In this document: piece after piece, positions 56,524 to 64,000 of the stretch | How positions within the stretch are numbered: position 1 is the first letter of the stretch | Layout of the letters: every line of letters starts with the position of its first letter | From: Sporothrix humicola | Lineage: Eukaryota > Ascomycota > Sordariomycetes > Ophiostomatales > Ophiostomataceae | Length of the DNA: 64,000 nucleotides | NCBI GenBank assembly: GCA_021396245.1 | Contig: WNYE01000021.1 | Span: 310,001-374,000 of the forward strand | Direction of reading: 5' to 3' | Notes under the pieces: model-generated | What the model was told of the DNA's origin: nothing | Databases searched by the model: none | Seen by the model: the letters and a program-made list of their open reading frames with translations, nothing else | Made by a program: the position numbers and the translations under genes

Positions 56524-59500
56524 TGTTATTGCGCCGGTAAGGATAGTAACAAAAGATAAAGAGGGCAAACGGCGGTGGCAGTGGTGACGGTGACGACACT
56601 GCCCACGGTAGGACACATGTAATAACTCGTAGTAAACATTGGATAAACGATAGAAAGTGGGAATGTGCGCATTGAATTCAGAGAATGAAAAGAGAGAAGA
56701 AAAAAAGATAGCAAAAAGAAAGAGGGAAGTAAGGTGAGTTAAATAAAGATGAGGGAGAAAGATGGAGGAGAGAATATACAAGCGGTAAGATCCAAAGTGC
56801 GCGCTATGTGCTATTATTTTGTGCCTGGCGGCTATAGCGATTATGCGGCTCTTTCACCTCGTCTCCTTTACGCCTCTCGACCTCCTTTCTTTTTGTTAGA
56901 CTTGCTTTCCTCTTTCCTGTTTCGGTATTCTTGTCCCATCATTTTAGTAGCCCTTCGATCTCAAATATTATTTGTTTTCTCTTGCTTTATTTTCTGGTTT
57001 CTTTTGGTTCTTTTCTCTGTGTAGTTTTTACCGTGCTCCGTTGTACCCTTCAGGCGCTGTAGTACTCCACCTGTAATACCGAGGATTGCTTTGTACGGAG
57101 TACAGAAACAACAATGATTATTTCCCAACAAGCACCAGGTCTCCGTACGTGGCGGACTTGAGGCTCTGCTCATAGGAGATGAAAGGAAATAAAGGCACGA
57201 TGGATAATATCGAGCAACACACGGGCCCCACCCACTCGACCTAGGTCTGGTGCTCTCCCTTTTTTTCTGTCTCTGTTCTGTCGCTTGTTTCGTGTTGGTC
57301 GGCTTAAGTTTTGTCTTTTTCTGTCGCTCGCTTTAGACACCCCTGTTGTTTGGGCCTTTTGGCCTTACGGTGAGGCTCTGTGCCAAAACATGCTGCATTA
57401 TCCCCCACCAAGAAGTTCTTGAGTGGGGACAGTACACAGGAAACAGCCTTGACGAGTGTCCAGACCATTAATTAAATCGACGACGTAAGGAGACCAGCTC
57501 GTGGATCACCGGTGGTGTGGAAGAGAGCTCAAGCTCCAAGCTCCAACCGGCAAAAAGGAGGTTGTAAAAAATGATAAGTAAACTTTTGCCTTATTTTTTT
57601 GTTTTGTCCATCGCGTGTCGTTTTTGAATCTCTCACTCAATAGGTCCTGTTTTACCTTGCTCCCTTTGTCCTACGTAAGAACCATCCATGCTTTATGTCG
57701 GGCGCAGACAGTTGGGCATGCCCTTCGTATTTTTTAGATTTTATTCATGTGAAAAGAAAATACATAAAAAAACATAACTTGATTTTTTTTTTTAAAAAGA
57801 AAAAGAAAAAGAAAAGAACGAAACCGAAAGAGGAAACAAGTGCCACGCGCAAGCATTATGTCTGTCTAACTTGAAGTTACATGCCAATACTACACCCTCA
57901 AAATCTAACACATAGTTGCGATACACGACCACATATGTCGTAGACGTAGGACCATGCAATATAACGATCCATGGCACACTATGCACGACATTATCTGCAA
58001 ATTTGGATCAATTAGCACACCTCTGGGCTGTCTTCCATCGTAATTCTTGACCGTGCCACACAGCTGCGTAAACGCGAGATTCCCACGCGCACGCCACAAT
58101 CTGAGATAGAACGACAAGCCAGATGAGGCTCTGACGAAAAGACATTGCCGTTGGTAGCCCTGATATTCCTCGTAAAAATTTCAATTTTGCACTTATGTGA
58201 GACCGTATTCATCTAACTCCATTTGCCACTTTTTTTGTTTCTTACGCTCTGTGTGTCACGCTACCAACTTTCGATGCGCCTCCTGCTCTCTCACGACTGT
58301 CAGCTGTCCTCAGCCCGTAGTCGCGATGACATTTGACTGCATCGGGCAACTAACTCTGCCACACCTAAGAAAATTACATGGCAAAACACAGCCTATTGCG
58401 GGGTCAGGGTCTGCTATTGTTACGAATGGGGCAAGAGGAAAGGCTGCCAGTCAAGCTGAGCTTTATTGGTCGACTTTTACACCGGGCGAGCAGTATTGCG
58501 GGAAGTAAATGCGACGGGCAGCCATTGCTCGGCATCTGGGTGATAATCTAGATGCGAGATGAAGCACAGGAAAAGAAAGGAGGGAAGTCGAAGCAACTGC
58601 GAGAAGTCTCGCAGAGCCTCATTGAATTCTCCCTCTCCCATCTCCAAAGGGTAGGACCTGTCCCGTGCGCACACGTGCAGGGGACGGGTGCGTGGCAAAA
58701 GCATGCTCAGCAAGGTACCATTCAATGTCAACGACTGGGTAGCAAAGGGGAAGGGTGGGATGGAAGCCGCCGTCGCAACAGATGGATCGACATCAAATCC
58801 TCGGAGAACCTATCAACAAATAACATAATCATTCTGAGTATTTCTGGTTAGCGAAAAAAAGGAGGCAAGAAGACAGAAAAAGAAAGATGGGTGAAAAATA
58901 GGCAAGGGCTAGGGTATCAGCCACAAGGCTTTCGCATTATCTTTCCATACCAGGCTCGCGCGTACAGTAGGCACCGTGGGATGCGTCTAAGTGCCTTCAA
59001 GAGCCGCATGCGGGGCTTTTTTTCACAGTGAATTCGACGATAATACCAGGATCATTGGCTGTGGTTGTCTCTGAGACTGGAGGCAACTCGACACCGCCAA
59101 TCTCCTCGCTTGTTTTGTCTTGGCAGGCTTCTCTCTTTCAATGGCTGTAGTCTGTGTTCAGCCTCATGTTTTGGCCCCCTTTCTTTCCTTGCTCAATGCC
59201 ATTTGAATCCTGTTCTTTTGATTTTCTTCCCTGTTCCCCGTTATCACTTTCTTCCTTCTTCCTTTCCAATCCTTTGCTGCTTTTCTTCAATCAGTATCTC
59301 AGCTCTTCTTTTTGTTTTGCCACGATTTCTTCTCATTGCAAGGCTTCCTCATCATTTTGATTTTCCTTGATCCAAAAATCCTGCCAAAAGCCTGTCAAAA
59401 TGGAAATGGGTCAAGAATCTGCTGGAGTGGCTCTCCAGCTTGCGAAAGTTCGTGATTGGGCTGATAAGCGTCAGTCATCAAGTTTCAAAACGCTGCCAGT

Positions 59501-59868
59501 TTATACGCCCTTTACATGATTTTTGCTTTTTAATTCTGCTTCTTTTTTATTCTTATTTCTCCCCGGCTTTTATTTACGCCGACCGGGCTTGTCCTCCGGA
59601 TTCACAATGGCAGACGGACCAATCTCCAGCGCCAATTCGATGGTGCAAGGCGGGATTAGTTAGCGCACTTCAATCGCTATCGATACGGCAAAGGCAATGG
59701 CGGATTCCACAATTGGGGTGTATCGCGACTTACAACAGTCACAATCTCACAATTGTCACAGCCGTCACACGCGACACCAAGCCACCACTCATTGCGCAGT
59801 CCTACGCGTACCTCCTGTGGGCCAATTGATATATTTAGATTGAGCCTCGCCCGAATAAGAAATCAATC
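56524..59868. other. 3.3 kb divergent intergenic region (F-box / MOSC fusion)
   Basis: No gene is recognised. The F-box side (56524-56780) is purine-rich on the + strand, that is C/T-rich in the direction of the F-box gene, as expected for its leader. The right part (59150-59600) is T/C-rich and is probably the promoter of the MOSC fusion gene. Poly-A/T runs occur near 57780-57800. Confidence 0.5.
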
Positions 59869-61928
59869 ATGGGCGAAACGGCACGCGCACCTGAAAGCAC
59901 GCTGCCGAATGGCACACGGCAGCAGAATGGTGCTTCGAGCGATGACCAGTCGCGGGGCACACCGGCCAGCCCATCAGCAGCCTCGCCGACCCCTGCGCTG
60001 GACCTCTATGCGCCCATCACATCGGATGTGATTCTCGAAGTCCGGCAAGGCAAAATGAAAGCAATGGAGGGCCTTAAGGTCATGTCGGGCATTGACAAGG
60101 GTCTGTGTACGGGCCGTGTCAAGGTGGACTCGATGGGCATCATCGGAGAGTGAGTCGCGCCCGTTCTTGGCCTTTATCTTTATTTTGTGCCCCTTCTGAC
60201 CGACAGCGAACATGATTACACGTTTCATGGAGGCGTTGACAAGGCTGTTCACGGATGTGAGTCGCTCCTTCCCTTTGATATCATGGTGATTGGGAATGAA
60301 CGCCCATTGCACCTTCCCAGTACTCCGACTGACCACCAGACTGCGCTTCGCACTATCCAACTTGGCAGCGGGAGTTCCCGTCAGCTGCCGACCGCTTCCG
60401 CCCCGGCGGCTTTGGCGAGAACCTCGTTTTCGCCCACCTCAATGAGCGCAACATTCACATTGGCGACGTGTTTGCTGTTGGACCCAAAATTGGCGGCAGG
60501 ACGCACACGGGCTTCTCCAACGAAGACCTGTCGGGCGGCTGTCTCCTGCTGCAAGTCAGTCTGCCGCGTCAGCCCTGCTTCAAGCTCAACCACCGCTTTG
60601 GCCTGCGCAACTTTGCGCCCAACACGTGGAAGACGAGCCGCACAGGGTGGTACTACCGCGTGCTGAGACCGGGCACGGTGCAGGCGGGCGACGAGGTACG
60701 GCTGGTGCAGCGTCCGAACCCAGAATGGCCGCTGGAGCGGGTGCAAGAGTACCTGCACCGATCACCCAACGAGATGGGAATGATTCGCGAGCTGGCGGCC
60801 ATTGATGAGTTTGGCGCCGAGTGCAAGAACCAGTTCAAGAGCCGGCTGGCCAAGTACGAGGCGCAGGAGCGCAAAAAGGCACGGCTGGCCGAGGGCGGCG
60901 GCAAGCAAGAAGAGAAATGGCAGGCGTTCCGCGTTGTGGAAAAGACGCGGCAGACGCCCCGTATCACATCGTTTGTTTTCGAGGCTGTGGATCCGCCCAA
61001 GCCCGACACCGACCCGGATGATGACGAGCTGAATCCTGGCTCGCACGTCAAGCTTCGGTTGGGTGGAGTAGCTGAGGGAGAAAAGAAAGAAGGCGGCAAG
61101 GACACTGGAATTGTCCGTTCCTATTCGATTGTCAAGGGAAATAAGCGCCGCTTCGAGCTCGGCATTGCCTATGACCCAGCCACATCACGCGGTGGCTCCC
61201 GTTTCCTGCACGAGTCGGTTTCTGTTGGCAGTATTGTCCATGCGAGTGCGTTTGCCGCCGGTGTCCCCATCGTATCGGCCGCCAGTCACCACGTCTATGT
61301 CGCTGGCGGTGTTGGCATCACTGCATTTTTGGCCCACCTCGAGGCCCTGACGTCCATCAACTACAGCTGTGTGCTGCACTATGCCGTGCGCAGTGCTGAG
61401 GAGGTGGCCTTTGCTGAGCGTCTCAAGGCTCTTGGTCCAGATGTGGTCATTGTCTACGATGCCACAAAGGGCCAGCGTATGGACATTGGCAAAATCGTGC
61501 AGGGCATGCAGTGGAACGCTCGCATCAGTTTCTGTGGCCCGACACGCCTGATGGACGCGGCCCTCGAGGCCACACGCGCGTCGACGCTGGGCGACAGTGA
61601 TGTGCACTTTGAGGCGTTTTCGGCCGACACGACGGGCGATCCATTTGACGTCGTAGTGAGGCGGGAGGCAGACAAGGAAACTGCAAAAGAGAAGACATTG
61701 CGGGTCGACGAAGAGGAGACGCTGCTGGACGTTCTGCAACGCGAGTTCGGCATGGACGCCGTGGCCTCGTCGTGCGAAGTCGGAAACTGTGCCACGTGCA
61801 AGGTCACAGTTCGTGCAGGCCGCATCGACCATCGCGGCACAGCATTGACGGACGAAGAAAAGGCCGCTGGAGACTGCATGTTGGCCTGTGTCAGTCGTGG
61901 CATTGGCCGCATCGAGATTGAGATTTGA
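59869..61928 (+). CDS. MOSC domain / flavin reductase / 2Fe-2S ferredoxin fusion (3 exons)
   Basis: Exons 59869-60149, 60207-60256 and 60340-61928; introns of 57 and 83 nt with GTGAGT donors; 639 residues. Domain order: a disordered N-terminus of about 45 residues; a MOSC domain with FHGGVDKAVHG then, after splicing, YCASHYPTWQREFPSAADRF and RPGGFGENLVF; a three-helix linker (VQEYLHRSP onward); a ferredoxin-reductase FAD/NAD module (HVKLRLGG, VRSYSIVKGNKRRFELGI, HHVYVAGGVGITAFLAHLEA); and a plant-type 2Fe-2S domain with Cys589, Cys594, Cys597 and Cys627. The arrangement resembles bacterial YiiM-like MOSC proteins joined to a phthalate-dioxygenase-reductase-type electron chain. It could pass electrons from NAD(P)H to a substrate or Mo/sulfur centre at the MOSC domain. 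Substrate unknown. Confidence 0.88.
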
Positions 61929-62477
61929 ATACACGGGGCACACTAAATGTCAAAAATATATGATTATGACTTAGATTAAGTAACAATATACAGTGTGGTA
62001 TCTATGATATGTGGTAGTTGCATATGTACATCGTGGAGATGGTCCAGGGTACGACAAAGAGCGGATAAAGAGGAGACGGCATTGTACCCGTTAATATGCA
62101 CATTTGTGCTCGCTTTTCGTGTTTTCGCGTTTTATTTCTCAGTTTTCGTTATTTGTGGCAACTGTCGGAATGATTGTGTCGACAAAACGAGGCGGGCGAG
62201 GGGGTTAGTCGGGCGTTTTGTGTTGCATCCGCATCCTCACCCGTACCCGAAGTCTGTATCCGTCCCGCCTCAGTCTCGTCACGTCACGCCTTGGCCCGTC
62301 ACACCTCACACCGGTGGAGGTACCGGTATGTAAACACAAGACATCGTTGTATAGTGCTAATGTCGTGGAGTTGTCATCGTCTGCATTGATGCCCAATGCG
62401 ACAGGTACAAGCTGCGTCGGTTGCGTAGAGGCACACGACCGCTGTCGAAGCTCTCATTTCCAAGGCGTCGTGACAGC
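61929..62477. other. Convergent 3' intergenic region
   Basis: These 549 nt lie between the stops of the MOSC fusion (+) and the MFS transporter (-). Nothing is seen besides probable 3' UTR sequence. Confidence 0.6.
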
Positions 62478-64000
62478 TTATGTGCTCTTTGTGGTATCTG
62501 GGATGGTGGCCACGGCCAGGCCAGCGGCATTCTCAGCCTCTGCACCAGTGTCGGCAACAGGATCAACTGGTGTCTTCTCAGACACACCCGGTGCTGTCGA
62601 CGCTGCAGCCATAACACCGCCCATGACATTATCATACTTGGGCTTGGCCGGCGGGCCGACACGGAACTCACCCACACCATAGGCGACGCCTAGAACGCCG
62701 ACACCGCACCAGACGGAGAGGACCCAGGCCATTGTGGCCCAGCCAAATTCGTCGTGGATATAGCCGGCCAGTAGACTACCGCCGGCACTACCAAGGGCGA
62801 AGGCCGTGTTGAAGAGGCCGTAGCCGATACCGTAGACACCCCGGCTACCCCAGACGCCCGGATTGCGCTCTTCTTCGTCCTCAATGGTAAAGCTAACCTC
62901 GGCCATGAGCGGCACATTGGAAAACGTCAGTGCGACACCGAGAAGTGACAGCAGCGCGCCGAGGAGAATCTTTTGGTGGTAGGAGTTGTGGTCGACGAAG
63001 CGCAGGCAGACAAGCAGCGGCACGAGGGCAATGAAGCCCAGAAGCGACAGCCACTTGGCGCCCCAGCGGTCGGCGAGCAGACCAACCGGTGGCGAAAGGA
63101 CGAGGGGTGGGATGAAGGGCGCAAAGAAGATGAGACCGGCGGCAGTTGACGACCAGTTGAATGTTTCCTGTACAAACAGTGGCAGCACAGTGTCAAAGGC
63201 CGTCATGATGCCGGCGTCAATGAGGATACCGAGAAGCGCAAATAGCAGTCGGCGCGAACGTAAGAGGATGCAGATACGCTGCCATGTGCTCTTCTCGGGT
63301 GGTGTAGAGGGAAGGGGTTCGGCCTCGAAGCGGCTCGAAGTCGGCGCAATCGTGCGGCTGATGGTGGCTGCGATTGCCGAACTTTCGCCACCAGCCGCTT
63401 CTTCGTCTGTTGGCTGGGTGGTTGTTGACACATCCATCTCTGGATTGGTGCACTGTTCGACCTTGATCCACTTGATGGCGACCTTTTTCTCGATCAACAT
63501 CAACCGTAGAAGAATGTCGACCACGATCAGGCCAAAGGCAACATAGTAGACGGCGTAGTAGCCCGATCCTGCGTATACGGCACCGCCGATCAGCGGCGCA
63601 AACAGCAGGCCGCCCGACAGCGAGATGGCAACATAACCCATGGCTAAGCCGATACGCCGGCCCATGGTGTCGGCTAACAGCGCAAGGCCCACGCTCCACA
63701 CAACGGCTGCACTAAAGCCCTGCAGGATACGGCCCACAATGAACACAGCGATGCTGCGCCCAACGCACAGCAGCACAGTCGATGCGCCGAGCGCAATAAG
63801 ACCTAGCAGCAGCGGCCAGCGGCGCGACGAGGTGTGGTCGGCATAGATGCCGGCAATGGGGCTGCCAACAAAAAGGGCAAGACCGTAGGTGGCGACAAGG
63901 ATGGTGTTCCAGCGCTGCAGTTGGTCGTGTGGAATGCCGGCGCGCTCGGTCATTGCATAGGGCATAACGGGGACGACCAGGCCATAGAGGAAAATGTCGG
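62478..64000 (-). CDS. MFS transporter, DHA1-like (5' end cut by window edge)
   Basis: The frame runs from the edge (64000) to the stop at 62478 and covers about 506 residues. The Met at 63965 is not the true start, because the upstream codons encode an uninterrupted first helix (DIFLYGLVVPVMPYAMTER). Two six-helix halves are separated by a cytoplasmic loop of roughly 60 residues. Family motifs include GIYADHTSSRRW and LLADTMGRRIGLAMGY in the first half and GLLADRWGAKWLSLLGF in the second. The sequence type is that of proton-antiport multidrug or vesicular-amine-like carriers of the plasma or vacuolar membrane. The C-terminal tail is hydrophilic and Ala-rich. The substrate cannot be inferred. 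It converges with the MOSC fusion. Confidence 0.9.
   Translation of the reverse strand, partial: DIFLYGLVVPVMPYAMTERAGIPHDQLQRWNTILVATYGLALFVGSPIAGIYADHTSSRRWPLLLGLIALGASTVLLCVGRSIAVFIVGRILQGFSAAVVWSVGLALLADTMGRRIGLAMGYVAISLSGGLLFAPLIGGAVYAGSGYYAVYYVAFGLIVVDILLRLMLIEKKVAIKWIKVEQCTNPEMDVSTTTQPTDEEAAGGESSAIAATISRTIAPTSSRFEAEPLPSTPPEKSTWQRICILLRSRRLLFALLGILIDAGIMTAFDTVLPLFVQETFNWSSTAAGLIFFAPFIPPLVLSPPVGLLADRWGAKWLSLLGFIALVPLLVCLRFVDHNSYHQKILLGALLSLLGVALTFSNVPLMAEVSFTIEDEEERNPGVWGSRGVYGIGYGLFNTAFALGSAGGSLLAGYIHDEFGWATMAWVLSVWCGVGVLGVAYGVGEFRVGPPAKPKYDNVMGGVMAAASTAPGVSEKTPVDPVADTGAEAENAAGLAVATIPDTTKST

Noticed and set aside
57060..57104. GTACTCC and GGAGTAC inverted 7-mers, considered as transposon ends
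   Set aside because: The arms are too short, there is no target duplication and no transposase frame between them.

Overview
The window reads as nuclear DNA of a filamentous ascomycete, most likely a Sordariomycete. Genes carry short spliceosomal introns (53-83 nt, one of 269 nt) with GTRNGT-type donors and CTAAC/CTGAC branch sites very close to the 3' splice site. Coding exons are GC-rich in third positions. Pyrimidine-rich leaders precede several genes. Several products are typical of the group: a septation-initiation-network Cdc14, a Pom1-type DYRK kinase, a Pex23-family peroxin with a dysferlin domain, and a fused 5-oxoprolinase. The exact species cannot be fixed from the sequence.

Layout. 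0.7-10 kb: a cysteine-rich single-pass surface protein (+), SIN protein Cdc14 (-), geranylgeranyl diphosphate synthase (+) and a Pex23-family peroxin (-). 10-14 kb: a 4.1 kb divergent intergenic region. 14-19 kb: a 1685-residue Pom1-like kinase (+). 19-36 kb: an unusually empty 17 kb stretch whose only convincing gene is an 80-residue cysteine-containing protein of a fungus-specific family (30408-30650, +). 36-44 kb: 5-oxoprolinase (-) and an ADGF/CECR1-type adenosine deaminase (+), divergently transcribed. 44-48 kb: a CsbD-like stress protein (-) and the mitochondrial cysteine desulfurase NFS1 (-). 50-51.6 kb: a BAR-SH3 protein of the Rvs167/Hob1 type (+). 53.8-56.5 kb: a large F-box protein (-). 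59.9-62 kb: a MOSC/flavin-reductase/2Fe-2S fusion (+). 62.5 kb to the right edge: a 5'-truncated MFS transporter (-).

The genes are mostly housekeeping or cell-biology functions (isoprenoids, peroxisomes, Fe-S assembly, endocytosis, polarity and septation, glutathione and purine salvage, stress). They do not form a metabolic gene cluster. I found no transposon, CRISPR array, rRNA or tRNA gene.

The most interesting signals are: (1) the 17 kb gene-poor block around the 80-residue gene, with a perfect 20-bp palindrome and a perfect 13-bp inverted repeat in its non-coding DNA; (2) the CsbD promoter, with four AGGGG elements, a perfect TGACGTCA site and a TATA box; (3) the MOSC-reductase-ferredoxin fusion; (4) a last intron in the BAR-SH3 gene whose retention would replace the end of the SH3 domain; (5) introns whose 3' AG lies almost on the branch point, so that a first AG seems to be skipped. 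No clearly new biological system could be demonstrated.
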